From Microbacterium sp. SY138 (GTDB lineage Bacteria; Actinomycetota; Actinomycetes; Actinomycetales; Microbacteriaceae), in the NCBI RefSeq assembly GCF_039729145.1, contig NZ_CP155793.1, positions 1,240,001 to 1,304,000 on the forward strand: DNA of 64,000 nucleotides, given 5' to 3'. Positions 26,937-40,027 of the stretch are shown here, one piece after another. The translations under genes were made by a program, and so were the position numbers. Within the stretch, counting starts at the first letter, position 1; each line of letters starts with the position of its first letter. The notes below the pieces were generated by a model, which was given only the letters and a program-made list of their open reading frames with translations, made no database searches and was not told where the DNA came from.

Positions 26937-27665
26937 ATGAGAATCCTCCCCCAGGGCACTCCGGCCGCCGTCCCGGATGACGCGCGGCCGCTCGGAGAAG
27001 GACCGTTCCTCGAGTCGGGCATGCAGATCGACTGGCACTATCGGAAGCCGGGATGGCAGCCGGGGGAGCCCTCCAGGATCGCTCCGATGCGGGTGGTGCG
27101 CGACGACGAACGGGGGCTCGTCGCATGGCTCGCGCCCGGAACGCTGCAGGAGGCTCCGGGAGCTCTCGGCGGACAGCGAGTGCGTGAAGTACCGCTCGCG
27201 CGACGCTGGCTCGAGCCGCGGACGCGCATCGTCGAGCCCTGGCGCGGGAACGGCGTGCTGTGCATCGCCCCCGCCGGGCTGCCATGGTCGGTCTGGTTGT
27301 TCTGGAGCGACACCACAGACCCGGACTGGTCCTTCGCCGGCTGGTACGTGAACCTCGAGAACGCCCATCTGCGCACCGATCACGACACCTACTCGTCCGA
27401 CCACATCCTCGACGTCGAGATCGATCCGGCGGGCGGCATCCATCTCAAAGACGAGGACGAGCTCGTCGCCGCGATCCAGCAGGGGCGGCTCAGCCCCGAG
27501 CAGGCGGCGCAGATCGAGCGGCACGCAGACGCGGCCATCGCCTCGTTCGAGTCCGGTGACTGGCCGTTCGACGCCGCGTGGACACGTTGGCAGCCCGATC
27601 CCGCGTGGAGCGTCCCGGTGCTCGCGGGCCTGGATCGTCTGAGCACGCCCCCCGATCTGCTCTGA
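26937..27665 (+). CDS. DUF402 family protein
   Basis: 242 residues, soluble. The central region has W-rich strands (MQIDWHYRKPGWQPG, WSVWLFWSDTTDPDWSFAGWYVNLE) and the acidic DILDVEIDP-type segment; together these fit DUF402, whose members include nucleoside-phosphatase-like enzymes (fluoroacetate/UDP phosphatase family). Catalytic residues cannot be confirmed. C-terminal 90 residues are helical. Start chosen from the TACCGT-N6-ATG layout. Confidence 0.78.
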   Translation: MRILPQGTPAAVPDDARPLGEGPFLESGMQIDWHYRKPGWQPGEPSRIAPMRVVRDDERGLVAWLAPGTLQEAPGALGGQRVREVPLARRWLEPRTRIVEPWRGNGVLCIAPAGLPWSVWLFWSDTTDPDWSFAGWYVNLENAHLRTDHDTYSSDHILDVEIDPAGGIHLKDEDELVAAIQQGRLSPEQAAQIERHADAAIASFESGDWPFDAAWTRWQPDPAWSVPVLAGLDRLSTPPDLL

Positions 27666-27725
27666 AGCGATCTGCTGTGGGCGGAAGAGGTTCCGCAGAG
27701 ATCCGCCACCTGATGACATGGAATC

Positions 27726-28688
27726 ATGACGGATGTTCTGATCCTCGGCGGTACGGGCTGGCTCTCCGGGCGCATCGCCCGGAGGTGGGTCGACGAAGGC
27801 GCCGCGGTCACGTGTCTCGGCCGCGGATCCCGTCCGGCCCCCGAGGGTGCCGTGCTCGTGCGCGGCGATCGTGAGGATGCCGACGTCTATGCCGATCTCT
27901 CGCGGCGGGACTGGGATCACGTCGTGGACGTCTCGTCCCAGGCGGTGCAGGTCGAGACCGCGGTCGATGCGCTCGGCGATCGGGCGGGGCGCTGGACCTA
28001 CGTATCGTCCGTCTCGGTGTACTCCGATGACGAGACGGTCGGAGCAGATGAGTCGACGCCGCGACATCCGGCTGCGAGCCCGGGTGATGAGTACGACTAC
28101 GGTGCGCAGAAGGCAGCAGCCGAAGATGCTGTCCTGCGCCTGGGGGAGCGCGGCTTCATCGTGCGCCCTGGGCTCATCGTGGGCGACGGCGACCCCAGCG
28201 ACCGGTTCGGGTACTGGGCGGCGGCGTTCGCGCGAGCAGGCTCGGAAGCCGTGCTGCTGCCGCCGCTCGAGGGAAGGAGCACGCAGGTCATCGATGTCGA
28301 CGATCTCGCGGCGTACATCGTCACGGCCACACGCAGCGGCGCGGTCAACGGCGTAGGCGATGAGCACCCCCTCGCCGATGTGCTGGGTGCGGTGCGCCTC
28401 GCGGTCTGTCACACCGGCTCCGTGTTCGTCGCGGACGAGGGATGGCTCCGTGCGCACGACGTCGAGTACTGGGCGGGACCGCGCTCCCTGCCGCTGTGGC
28501 TTCCGACTGACATGAGCGGTTTCATGACCCGCTCGAATCGCGCGTTCCACGCGAGCGGGGGACGACTCCGTCCGCTCACGGACACGATCGAGCGCGTCAT
28601 CGTCGACGAGCGGAGACGCGGCGTCGACCGGGAACGCCGAGCCGGACTCACGCGGGCGGAGGAGAGGGCGCTGCTGAGCGATCGCTAG
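27726..28688 (+). CDS. NAD-dependent epimerase/dehydratase (SDR) family
   Basis: 320 residues, extended short-chain dehydrogenase. The nucleotide-binding GGTGWLSGRIARRWVDEG begins at residue 9. The catalytic Tyr-x-x-x-Lys is in DYDYGAQKAAAED-type context (YGAQK), preceded by TYVSSVSVYSDD. The substrate cannot be assigned. It precedes the TPP-regulated thiamine genes, yet its stop codon lies just before that promoter, so it is not part of the riboswitch operon. Confidence 0.82.
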   Translation: MTDVLILGGTGWLSGRIARRWVDEGAAVTCLGRGSRPAPEGAVLVRGDREDADVYADLSRRDWDHVVDVSSQAVQVETAVDALGDRAGRWTYVSSVSVYSDDETVGADESTPRHPAASPGDEYDYGAQKAAAEDAVLRLGERGFIVRPGLIVGDGDPSDRFGYWAAAFARAGSEAVLLPPLEGRSTQVIDVDDLAAYIVTATRSGAVNGVGDEHPLADVLGAVRLAVCHTGSVFVADEGWLRAHDVEYWAGPRSLPLWLPTDMSGFMTRSNRAFHASGGRLRPLTDTIERVIVDERRRGVDRERRAGLTRAEERALLSDR

Positions 28689-28691
28689 ACT
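28686..28691 (+). promoter_or_regulatory. -10 element of the thi operon
   Basis: TAGACT, eight bases before the 5' edge of the riboswitch and overlapping the stop codon of the preceding gene. Confidence 0.65.
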
Positions 28692-28698
28692 GCGATCA

Positions 28699-28776
28699 GT
28701 GACACGGGGTGCCGCGATCCGCGGCTGAGAACAGACCCGTCGAACCTGATCTAGTTCGTACTAGCGAAGGGATGTC
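28699..28776 (+). ncRNA. TPP riboswitch (THI element)
   Basis: The conserved blocks are all present in order: GGGGTGCC (28706-28713), GGCTGAGA (28723-28730), ACCC and GAACCTGAT (28741-28750 region), then CTAGCGAAGGGA (28761-28772). It controls thiM and the ThiE-ThiD-TenA gene. The final GAAGGGA block is also the only SD-like sequence before the ATG at 28780, so thiamine pyrophosphate probably represses translation by hiding it. Confidence 0.95.
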
Positions 28777-28779
28777 GCG

Positions 28780-29628
28780 ATGAGCGATCTTCTGCGTCCT
28801 GAATCCACCCACGACCTCGCCGGTTCCGCCGCGACCCTGCTGGAGGTGCTGCGCGAGGCTCCGCCGTTGACGCACTGCATCACCAATGCGGTCGTGACGG
28901 GATTCACCGCCAACGTGCTGCTGGCACTGGGGGCCGCACCCGCGATGGTCGACATCGTCGACGAGGCGGGGATGTTCGCCGGGGTCGCCTCCGGGGTGCT
29001 GATCAACCTGGGGACTCCCACGCCCGAGCAGCGGGCGGCGAGTCTGGAGGCGGTCGCCGGAGCCGCGGCGAACGGTACGCCTTGGGTTCTCGACCCGGTA
29101 GCTATCGGTGCGCTTCCGGTGCGCACCGCCCTCGCCCACCGGCTCGCGCAGCACCGACCGACCGCTATCCGCGGCAACGCCTCCGAGATCCTCGTCCTTG
29201 CCGGGCTCAGCACGGGCGGACGTGGGGTGGATGCCACCGACAGCACGGACTCCGCAGCCGATGCCGCCGCAACGCTCGCGCGGACCACGGGCGCGGTGGT
29301 CGCAGTGTCGGGGCCTATCGATCTCATCACTGACGGGGAGCGGATGCTGCGCCTCGCCAACGGCCACGAGCTGCTGACCCGTGTGACCGGAGGAGGATGC
29401 GCGCTCGGTGCGGTGATGGCGGCCTTCCTCGGTGCGGCCGAGGCGACGGATCACGATGCGCTGACCGCTGTGGCTTCCGCGAGCCTCGTCTACACGATCG
29501 CCGCCGAGCGGGCAGCGGCGACATCCGCGGGGCCGGGCAGCTTCGCCGTCGCCCTGCTGGATGCGCTCGCCGCGGTGGGCCCCGACGACATCAGAGCCGA
29601 TGCACGCGTCGAAGGCGGTGTCCGGTGA
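28780..29628 (+). CDS. thiM: Hydroxyethylthiazole kinase
   Basis: 282 residues. Phosphorylates 4-methyl-5-(2-hydroxyethyl)thiazole for salvage. Family motifs: [30 protein letters not shown] at residues about 28-60, and the [16 protein letters not shown] nucleotide/anion hole region. It is the first gene under the TPP riboswitch and overlaps the fusion gene by four bases. Confidence 0.95.
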   Translation: MSDLLRPESTHDLAGSAATLLEVLREAPPLTHCITNAVVTGFTANVLLALGAAPAMVDIVDEAGMFAGVASGVLINLGTPTPEQRAASLEAVAGAAANGTPWVLDPVAIGALPVRTALAHRLAQHRPTAIRGNASEILVLAGLSTGGRGVDATDSTDSAADAAATLARTTGAVVAVSGPIDLITDGERMLRLANGHELLTRVTGGGCALGAVMAAFLGAAEATDHDALTAVASASLVYTIAAERAAATSAGPGSFAVALLDALAAVGPDDIRADARVEGGVR

Positions 29629-31775
29629 ACGCCGATCTCTCGCTCTACCTCGTCACGGACGCGGCGCTCTGCGGGGACAGGGGCGTCGTCGAGACGGTGC
29701 GCCGAGCGGTCGACGGTGGGGTGCGGATCGTCCAATTGCGCGATAAGGACGCGACCGACGCCGAGACGGTCGATCAGCTGATCGCGTTGTCGCGGGTGAT
29801 CGACGGGCGGGCGCTGCTCGTCGTGAACGACCGGCTGGACGCCGTGGTCGCTGCCCGGGAACGGGGCGCTCGGGTCGACGGCGTGCATCTGGGACAGGGC
29901 GATGCCTCCGTGCTGCGTGCGCGTGAGGCGCTCGGACCCGACGCGCTGGTCGGCCTCACCGCGAACACCCGTGCGCATCTCGACGCGGTCGATGCTCTGC
30001 CCGCCGGCACCGTCGACTATCTGGGTGTCGGTGTGATCCGTCCGACCGCCACCAAACCCGATCACCCCGCTCCTCTCGGCGTCGACGGCTTCCGTGATCT
30101 CGTGGCTGCCAGCTCTCTGCCGTGCGTGGCGATCGGCGGCGTCGGCATCGATGACACGGAACCCCTCCGCGACGCCGGTGCGGCCGGCCTCGCCGTCGTC
30201 TCGGTGCTGTGCGCCGCCGACGATCCCGAGGCCACGGCAGCGGAGTTCCGCCGGCGCTGGCTCGCCGGCGCCGTGCCGAGGGTGCTCAGCATCGCCGGCA
30301 GCGATCCGTCCGGGGGCGCGGGCATCCAGGCCGACCTCAAGTCCATCGCCGCGAACGGCGGATACGGGATGGCGGTCCTCACTGCGCTGACGGCGCAGAA
30401 CACGCAGGGAGTGCGTGCCGTGCACGTGCCGCCCGCGCACTTCCTCCGCGCGCAGCTGGATGCGGTGTCGGACGACATCGTGATCGACGCCGTGAAGATC
30501 GGGATGCTCGCCGACGCTGACGTCATCCGCGTGGTGGGTGCGTGGCTTGACCGCGTTCGTCCGCCGGTCGTCGTGCTCGACCCCGTGATGGTGGCGACCT
30601 CCGGCGATCGGCTGCTGGATCCGGATGCCGAGCGAGCGCTGCACGATCTCCTCGCGCGGGCGACTCTGGTGACACCGAACCTCGCCGAGCTCGCGGTGCT
30701 GTCCGGCCGCGACGTCGTCGACTGGGAGGACGCGCTCTCCGCGGCGGAGCAGCTGTCGGCCGCGGTCGGGGCGGCTGTCCTGGTCAAGGGGGGACACCTC
30801 GACGGCGATTCGGCTCCGGATGCGCTGGTCGATGCGCATCGCGGGACGCGCCAGGAGTTCGCCGGCACCCGGATCCCGACCAGGAACACGCACGGCACCG
30901 GCTGTTCGCTGTCGTCCGCGCTCGCGACGCTCCTCGCGCGCGGGGAGCGGCCGGCCGATGCGGTCAGCGCCGCGCGCGCCTGGCTCCGCGAATCCCTGCG
31001 CGCGGGGGACGCGCTGAGCGTGGGGCGGGGTCACGGGCCGATCGACCATTTCGCCGGGCTCCGGGAGCGTGCGGCGGCGCAGACCCGACCGGCGGCTGAC
31101 GACATCGCCGCGGACTGGTGGCAGGACATCGCGGAGATCCGCGCGGGGATCGACGAACTCCCGTTCATCCGAGCGCTCGCCGACGGGACGCTGGAGCGCG
31201 GCCCCTTCCTGATCTATCTCGCGCAGGACGCGCTGTATCTGCGCGAGTACGCCCGTGTCCTCGCCGAAGCCGCCCGGCTCGCGCCGACGTCGGAGGAACA
31301 GGCCTTCTGGGCCGATTCCGCGCAAGGCTCGATCGTGGGTGAACTCGAGCTGCACGCGTCGTACCTGACCCCGGCTCAGGGAGTGAGCGCGGCGACGTTC
31401 GCCGCCGAGCCGGGGCCGGCGACCACCGCGTACCTCGACCACCTGCGCTCCGTCGCGTTCGGCGGCGACTACGGCGAGATCGTCGCGGCCGTCCTTCCCT
31501 GCTTCTGGCTCTACACCGACCTCGGCCGACGCCTGCATGCCGGAGAGTTCGGGGAGTACGCGCGGGATCCGCAGCATCCCTTCGCGTCCTGGCTCACGAC
31601 GTACGCGGATCCGGCATTCGAGGCGGCGACGGAGAAGGCGATCGCCTACGCTTCCGGGGCTGCGGCGCAGGCCGATGCCCCGACCCGTGCGCGCATGCGC
31701 CGGGTGTTCGCGGTATCGAGCGCACACGAGCTCGCCTTCTTCGCCGCGCCGATGGGGCTGCAGCCGCTCAGATGA
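29625..31775 (+). CDS. Trifunctional thiamine protein: ThiE-ThiD-TenA fusion
   Basis: 716 residues from a GTG at 29625. Domain 1 (about 1-215) is thiamine-phosphate synthase: [41 protein letters not shown]. Domain 2 (about 222-480) is HMP/HMP-P kinase Thi[45 protein letters not shown] and the anion hole [14 protein letters not shown]. Domain 3 (about 495-716) is TenA, with the nucleophile Cys in [12 protein letters not shown]. The protein would carry thiazole coupling, HMP phosphorylation and base salvage (aminopyrimidine hydrolysis) in one chain. ThiE-ThiD and ThiD-TenA fusions are known; the triple form is less common. Confidence 0.94.
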   Translation: MNADLSLYLVTDAALCGDRGVVETVRRAVDGGVRIVQLRDKDATDAETVDQLIALSRVIDGRALLVVNDRLDAVVAARERGARVDGVHLGQGDASVLRAREALGPDALVGLTANTRAHLDAVDALPAGTVDYLGVGVIRPTATKPDHPAPLGVDGFRDLVAASSLPCVAIGGVGIDDTEPLRDAGAAGLAVVSVLCAADDPEATAAEFRRRWLAGAVPRVLSIAGSDPSGGAGIQADLKSIAANGGYGMAVLTALTAQNTQGVRAVHVPPAHFLRAQLDAVSDDIVIDAVKIGMLADADVIRVVGAWLDRVRPPVVVLDPVMVATSGDRLLDPDAERALHDLLARATLVTPNLAELAVLSGRDVVDWEDALSAAEQLSAAVGAAVLVKGGHLDGDSAPDALVDAHRGTRQEFAGTRIPTRNTHGTGCSLSSALATLLARGERPADAVSAARAWLRESLRAGDALSVGRGHGPIDHFAGLRERAAAQTRPAADDIAADWWQDIAEIRAGIDELPFIRALADGTLERGPFLIYLAQDALYLREYARVLAEAARLAPTSEEQAFWADSAQGSIVGELELHASYLTPAQGVSAATFAAEPGPATTAYLDHLRSVAFGGDYGEIVAAVLPCFWLYTDLGRRLHAGEFGEYARDPQHPFASWLTTYADPAFEAATEKAIAYASGAAAQADAPTRARMRRVFAVSSAHELAFFAAPMGLQPLR

Positions 31776-31785
31776 CGGGGTGGAT

Positions 31786-31815
31786 TTGCGGTGGCCGCCG
31801 GGGCCGCGCTACTGT
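31786..31815 (+). promoter_or_regulatory. Promoter of the arg leader ORF
   Basis: TTGCGG (31786-31791), an 18-base spacer and TACTGT (31810-31815). TACTGT is exactly six bases before the leader ATG at 31822. Confidence 0.6.
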
Positions 31816-31821
31816 CGCGAC

Positions 31822-31902
31822 ATGCCTTCGGCCGCCACCGCTTCTCCGACGCTCGCTCCGAGCGTCATCGCTGTGCGCCGACGCCGCGGCCGCCGACTGT
31901 AG
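31822..31902 (+). CDS. Arg-rich leader peptide upstream of argC
   Basis: A 26-residue ORF (MPSAATASPTLAPSVIAV then RRRRGRRL), too short for most gene callers. Six of the last eight residues are Arg, ending just before the stop. It has its own leaderless promoter (TACTGT-N6-ATG) and lies 113 bases upstream of argC. Amino-acid leader peptides with repeated codons for the operon's end product are the hallmark of attenuation (trp, his, ilv in other bacteria). I infer arginine-responsive attenuation; no experimental or homology evidence is available. Confidence 0.6.
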   Translation: MPSAATASPTLAPSVIAVRRRRGRRL

Positions 31903-31920
31903 GCGACCCCGCCCTCCTGC

Positions 31921-31980
31921 CTGCGCACGCGCAGCGGTCGAGAGCCGGTGTCGCCGCCTCCGGCCCCGTCCCCGGTGCTC
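31921..31980 (+). terminator. Candidate attenuator hairpins of the arg leader
   Basis: CTGCG-CACG-CGCAG forms a hairpin at 31921-31934. A larger stem joins GAGC (31942-31945) with GCTC (31977-31980) around GC-rich sequence. GTGCGC (31873-31878, at the start of the Arg codons) can instead pair with GCGCAC (31923-31928), so the two foldings exclude each other. No T-run is present. Confidence 0.35.
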
Positions 31981-32003
31981 CCTTCGAGGAAGGACCCGAC
32001 CGT

Positions 32004-32009
32004 TAAGGT
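32004..32009 (+). promoter_or_regulatory. Leaderless promoter -10 of argC
   Basis: TAAGGT exactly six bases before the argC ATG at 32016. If active it would bypass the leader ORF. Confidence 0.55.
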
Positions 32010-32015
32010 AGAAGC

Positions 32016-33068
32016 ATGACGTATTCCGTCGCCGTCTCCGGCGCATCCGGCTACGCAGGCGGCGAGATCCTCCGTCTCCTGGCCGATCATCCCGACATGG
32101 AGATCCGCACCGTCACGGCGCACTCGAACGCCGGGCAGCCTCTCGTCGACCACCAGCCGCATCTGCGTTCTCTGGCACACCTCACCCTGCAGGACACGAC
32201 GCCCGAGATCCTCTCCGGCCACGACATCGTGTTCCTCGCACTCCCGCACGGGCAGTCGGGGCAGTACACCGATGCGCTCGGTGCGGCTCCGCTCGTGATC
32301 GATGCCGGAGCCGACCATCGGCTCACGTCGGCGTCCGCGTGGGAGGCGTTCTACGGCGGGGCGTTCCACGAGCCCTGGACATACGGCGTCCCCGAGCTCC
32401 TGATCGACGGGGTCAAGCAAAGAGAGCACCTCCGCGGCGCGACTCGCATCGCGGCTCCCGGCTGCAACGCCTCGACCGTGAGTCTCAGCCTCGCGCCGGG
32501 CGTCGCCGCCGGCATGATCGACCCCGCGGACATCGTCTCGGTGCTGGCGGTCGGTCCGTCCGGTGCCGGGAAGAGCCTCAAGACGAACCTTCTCGGCAGC
32601 GAGATCCTCGGCACCGCGAACCCGTATGCGGTCGGGGGATCCCACCGGCACATACCGGAGATCCGTCAGGCGCTCGCCGCGGCATCGGGTATCGACGCCG
32701 ACGGCATCCGTATCTCCTTCACTCCGGTGCTGGTGCCCATGTCGCGCGGAATCCTCGCCACGTCGACCGCACGGATCGCCGACGGCGTGACCGATGCGCA
32801 GATCCGCGACGCCTGGCAGAGCGCCTACGGCGACGAGACCTTCGTGCAGCTGCTGCCGGAGGGACGCTTCCCGCGCACGGCCGACGTGCTCGGCGCCAAC
32901 ACCGCGCTGATCGGGCTCGCGATCGATCGCGCCGCGAACCGGGTGACCGTGGTCACCGCGGTCGACAACCTCGTCAAGGGCACCGCCGGCGCTGCCATCC
33001 AATCCATGAACATCGCGCTGGGGCTTCCCGAGGCCCGCGCCCTCTCAGTGAACGGAGTCGCGCCGTGA
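32016..33068 (+). CDS. argC: N-acetyl-gamma-glutamyl-phosphate reductase
   Basis: 350 residues. Reduces N-acetylglutamyl phosphate to the semialdehyde using [27 protein letters not shown] is the nucleotide-binding start; the catalytic Cys is in [19 protein letters not shown]. First gene of argCJBDFH. ArgJ overlaps by four bases. Confidence 0.97.
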   Translation: MTYSVAVSGASGYAGGEILRLLADHPDMEIRTVTAHSNAGQPLVDHQPHLRSLAHLTLQDTTPEILSGHDIVFLALPHGQSGQYTDALGAAPLVIDAGADHRLTSASAWEAFYGGAFHEPWTYGVPELLIDGVKQREHLRGATRIAAPGCNASTVSLSLAPGVAAGMIDPADIVSVLAVGPSGAGKSLKTNLLGSEILGTANPYAVGGSHRHIPEIRQALAAASGIDADGIRISFTPVLVPMSRGILATSTARIADGVTDAQIRDAWQSAYGDETFVQLLPEGRFPRTADVLGANTALIGLAIDRAANRVTVVTAVDNLVKGTAGAAIQSMNIALGLPEARALSVNGVAP

Positions 33069-34222
33069 GCGTCACCGCCCCCGCAGGTTTCGAGGCGGCC
33101 GGTGTGGCCGCAGGACTCAAGTCCACCGGCAAGCCCGATGTCGCCGTCGTCGTCAACCGCGGACCGCGCAAGGTCGGCGCCGCCGTCTTCACGAGCAACC
33201 GCGCCAAGGCCAACCCGATCATCTGGTCGCAGCAGGCCGTCGCCGACCGGGTGGTCGAGGCCGTCGTGCTCAACTCCGGCGGGGCGAACTGCTTCACCGG
33301 CGCTTTCGGATTCCAGACGACGCATCAGACGGCTGAGAAGGCGGCCGAGCTCCTCGGTGTCAGCGCCGGCGACGTGCTGATCTGCTCCACCGGTCTCATC
33401 GGCACAGGAGACGAGACGTTCCGTGCGCGTGTGCTCGCCGGCACGGAGCAGGCGATCGCCGAGCTCAGCGCTGATGGCGGAGAGAGCGCGGCGCACGCCA
33501 TCATGACCACCGACACCGTCGCGAAGACCGCCGTGGTCAGCCGCGACGGCTGGACGATCGGTGGGATGGCGAAGGGAGCAGGAATGCTCGCGCCGGGCCT
33601 CGCCACGATGCTGGTCGTGATCACGACCGACGCCGTCCTCGAGCCGCTCCAGGCCGATGACGTGCTGCGCCGTGCGACCGGGCGGACCTTCGACCGGCTC
33701 GACTCCGACGGCTGCATGTCGACGAACGATCAGGTCACCCTCCTCGCCAACGGCGCCTCCGAGGTCGTGCCCGATCTCGACGACTTCGCCGCCGCGCTGA
33801 TCGAGCTGTGCCAAGAGCTCGCGGTCAAGCTGCAGGGCGATGCCGAGGGCGCGAGTCACGACATCACGATCGAGGTGCAGCACGCGGTCTCCGAGCAGGA
33901 CGCCGTCGAGGTCGGCCGGTCGGTCGCCCGCAATAACCTCTTCAAGGCCGCCATCTTCGGCAACGACCCGAACTGGGGCCGTGTGCTCGCCGCGATCGGC
34001 ACCACGAACGCGCAGTTCGATCCCTACGACGTCGACGTCTGGATGAACGGCGTCCGCGTCTGCACGGCGGGCGGCCCCGACCGTCCCCGTGAAGAGGTCG
34101 ACCTCATGCCGCGCGCCACGCACCTCGTGATCGACCTCAAGGTCGGCGAGTCGACGGCGACCGTGCTCACGAACGACCTCACCCACGACTACGTGCACGA
34201 GAACAGCGCCTACGCCTCATGA
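33065..34222 (+). CDS. argJ: Ornithine acetyltransferase / N-acetylglutamate synthase
   Basis: 385 residues. It recycles the acetyl group between acetylornithine and glutamate. Autocleavage is expected between Ala180 and Thr181 in [37 protein letters not shown] is the conserved C-terminal block. GTG start at 33065 overlaps argC. Whether it is mono- or bifunctional cannot be told from sequence. Confidence 0.97.
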   Translation: MSVTAPAGFEAAGVAAGLKSTGKPDVAVVVNRGPRKVGAAVFTSNRAKANPIIWSQQAVADRVVEAVVLNSGGANCFTGAFGFQTTHQTAEKAAELLGVSAGDVLICSTGLIGTGDETFRARVLAGTEQAIAELSADGGESAAHAIMTTDTVAKTAVVSRDGWTIGGMAKGAGMLAPGLATMLVVITTDAVLEPLQADDVLRRATGRTFDRLDSDGCMSTNDQVTLLANGASEVVPDLDDFAAALIELCQELAVKLQGDAEGASHDITIEVQHAVSEQDAVEVGRSVARNNLFKAAIFGNDPNWGRVLAAIGTTNAQFDPYDVDVWMNGVRVCTAGGPDRPREEVDLMPRATHLVIDLKVGESTATVLTNDLTHDYVHENSAYAS

Positions 34223-35132
34223 CCGACATCCAGGACACCCCGGCCGAAGTCGCCGCACAGAAGGCCACGACCCTCATCGAGTCGCTGCCGTGGCTGAAGA
34301 AGTTCCGCGACCAGATCGTCGTCATCAAGTACGGCGGGAACGCGATGGTGTCGGAGGAGCTGCAGGACGCCTTCGCGCAGGACATCGCCTACCTCCGTTA
34401 CGTCGGCGTACTGCCGGTCGTCGTGCACGGCGGCGGCCCGCAGATCTCGAACATGCTGCAGCGGCTCGAGATCCCCAGCGAGTTCAAGGGCGGCTACCGG
34501 GTCACCAACACCGAGGCGATCAGCGTCGTGCGCATGGTGCTCACCGGTCAGGTCAATCCGCAGCTGGTGTCCAAGATCAACTCGCACGGGCCGATCGCGA
34601 CCGGCCTCAGCGGGGAGGACGCCGGACTCTTCGGCGGGCGCCGTCGCGGTGTCGTGATCGACGGCGAAGAGGTCGACCTCGGTCGCGTCGGCGATGTCGT
34701 CGAAGTCGATCCGACTCCCGTGCTCGACCATCTCGCCGCCGGGCGCATCCCGGTGGTGTCGAGCATCGCGCCTGATCTCGATCATCCCGGCCAGTCGCTC
34801 AACGTCAACGCCGATGCCGCCGCCGCGGCTCTCGCCGTGTCCTTGCATGCGCGCAAACTCGTGATCCTCACGGATGTGCCGGGGCTCTACGCCGACTGGC
34901 CGAACCGCGACTCCCTCGTCTCGCACCTGACCTCGGAGGCCCTCATCGAGATGCTGCCGAAGCTCGAGTCGGGGATGATCCCCAAGATGCGCGCCTGCCT
35001 CGACGCGGTCGAAGGCGGCGTGGACGCGGCCGCGATCATCGACGGACGGGTGCCGCATTCGGTGCTCGTCGAACTGTTCACCAGCAAGGGAATCGGGACC
35101 GAAGTGGTCCTGGGAAAGTCGGAGGTGACGGG

Positions 35133-35136
<4 letters not shown>
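34219..35136 (+). CDS. argB: Acetylglutamate kinase
   Basis: 305 residues, amino acid kinase fold. [14 protein letters not shown] and [14 protein letters not shown] give the nucleotide and substrate site; [21 protein letters not shown] follows. The N-terminal segment ([20 protein letters not shown]) is the helix that makes arginine-sensitive hexamers in related kinases, so arginine feedback inhibition is likely. Overlaps argJ and argD by four bases. Confidence 0.97.
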
Positions 35137-38694
<3,558 letters not shown>

Positions 38695-38725
38695 CCGAAG
38701 GCATCGGCGGCCGGTCCGCGGCGGT

Positions 38726-39322
38726 TCAGTGCAGCTCGGCGTCGGCCGCCGACCGCTCCCAGCGGGTGAAGCGGACGGTGAGTCCGGCACGGGTGGGTGC
38801 AGCGAGGAAGGGGCCGGCTGCGGCTGCGGACTGCCCGTCGAACGGCGCGACCCGCACCAGTCGCCACGGTCCGTCGTCGGCGCGGGCACGCACGATCACG
38901 GAGTCCGCCCAGCGGCTGACACGCACCGTGATCTCGCTCTCGAACCATTCGTCGACGTGGCCGACCGACCAGTCGGAGCCTCCCGCGGTGACCACGGCGC
39001 CGAGCCCGAGGTGATCATCGGCGTATTCCAGGCCGGTCTTGACCCAGTGCTCGTCGTCGATGCGCACGAACACGCCCGCCTGGTCGAACTGCCCGTCCCA
39101 CGGGGCCCGGAAAGCGACCTCCATGGCCTCGCCCACCGCGAGCGGGGCGAGGAGAGCGTGCTCGTTATCGTGCACGAAGCCATAGGCGGTGTGCCGCCAG
39201 GCATCGCTGCCTTCCACGGCGGTGATGTCGAGCGGAGCCGAACCGTCGGGGAGGGTGGACGGGGAGGCGGGGGCGTTGGTCCAGGTTCCCTGAGACCAGG
39301 GGATCATGTGCGATTCAGGCAT
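38726..39322 (-). CDS. DUF1349 family protein
   Basis: 198 residues with a jelly-roll-like carbohydrate-binding fold expected. HTAYGFVHDNEHALLAPL, DGQFDQAGVFVRIDDEHWVKTGLEY and the Trp/Ser pattern GGSDWSVGHVDEW match DUF1349, found in actinobacterial and fungal proteins of unknown role. No signal peptide. ATG 39322 follows TATCTT by exactly six bases. It is divergent from the SatD-like gene and shares its control region. Confidence 0.78.
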   Translation of the reverse strand: MPESHMIPWSQGTWTNAPASPSTLPDGSAPLDITAVEGSDAWRHTAYGFVHDNEHALLAPLAVGEAMEVAFRAPWDGQFDQAGVFVRIDDEHWVKTGLEYADDHLGLGAVVTAGGSDWSVGHVDEWFESEITVRVSRWADSVIVRARADDGPWRLVRVAPFDGQSAAAAGPFLAAPTRAGLTVRFTRWERSAADAELH

Positions 39323-39328
39323 GTTCTC

Positions 39329-39382
39329 AAGATATAGCCGATAAGCGCATAAGTCGAGCATTATTCGTGTTATGGTTATGTC
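39329..39382. promoter_or_regulatory. Divergent promoter with repeated ATAAG/TTATG half-sites
   Basis: Leftward TATCTT (39334-39329), rightward TATGGT (39371-39376), each six bases from an ATG. Between them are GATAAG (39340-39345) and CATAAG (39348-39353) on one side and a tandem GTTATG GTTATG (39369-39380) on the other, in opposite orientation. They could be binding half-sites for one regulator controlling both genes. Confidence 0.45.
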
Positions 39383-40027
39383 ATGGTCATCGCGGTACTC
39401 GCTGACATCGTGGGGTCTCGCCGACTCGACGATCGCACCGCCGCGCAACGCGTCCTCGACGACACCATAGCCGCGGTGGAGGTCGACCTCCCGCTGGCGA
39501 CGCAGCCGCTCACGCCCACCGTAGGAGACGAGCAGCAGGGTGTCTACCGCGATCTGAGCGACGCGATGGTGTCGCTGCTGATGATCCAGCTGCGATTGCC
39601 TGACGGCATCGCCTTCCGCTTCGGCATCGGTGTGGGGGAGGTGCGTCCTGTCGAGTCGGTCCATCGCGAGCTCGCTGACGGACCGGGGTGGTATGCGGCC
39701 CGCGCGGCGATCGAGACCGTGCACGCCCGTGAGGGTCGCGCCGTGCCGCGCACGAGATCCTGGATTGTCGGAGCCCCGGGGCAGGATGAGGTCATGGAGA
39801 GCACGATCGCCGCATCGAACGCCTATCTCCTCGTCCGCGACGAGGTGGTCGGCGCGATGAGCGAGCGGGAACGACGGCTCACCTACGGTCGTCTGCTCGG
39901 TCGATCGCAGCAGGAGCTCGCGACCGACGAGGGGATCACACAGCCCAGCGTCTCGAAGTCGCTGCGCACAGCGGGTACGGCCGCACTCATCGAGGGCGTC
40001 GCCGCGCTCCGAGGCGAGCGCGCATGA
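39383..40027 (+). CDS. SatD-like protein with C-terminal helix-turn-helix
   Basis: 214 residues. The N-terminal half (VIAVLADIVGSRRLDDR, TPTVGDEQQGVYRDLSDAM, GIGVGEVRPVE) matches SatD-family proteins, whose name comes from an acid-tolerance operon of Streptococcus mutans. The C-terminus (RLLGRSQQELATDEGITQPSVSKSLRTAG) is a clear helix-turn-helix. So this may be a DNA-binding sensor. Start chosen from TATGGT-N6-ATG. The following membrane-protein gene overlaps by four bases. Confidence 0.78.
   Translation: MVIAVLADIVGSRRLDDRTAAQRVLDDTIAAVEVDLPLATQPLTPTVGDEQQGVYRDLSDAMVSLLMIQLRLPDGIAFRFGIGVGEVRPVESVHRELADGPGWYAARAAIETVHAREGRAVPRTRSWIVGAPGQDEVMESTIAASNAYLLVRDEVVGAMSERERRLTYGRLLGRSQQELATDEGITQPSVSKSLRTAGTAALIEGVAALRGERA

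Larger units (their letters stand above)
31776..32015 (+). other. 240-base region between the thi operon and argC
   Basis: It holds a promoter at 31786-31815, a 26-codon Arg-rich leader ORF at 31822-31902, several GC-rich inverted repeats and the argC promoter at 32004-32009. No other gene is seen. Confidence 0.8.
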
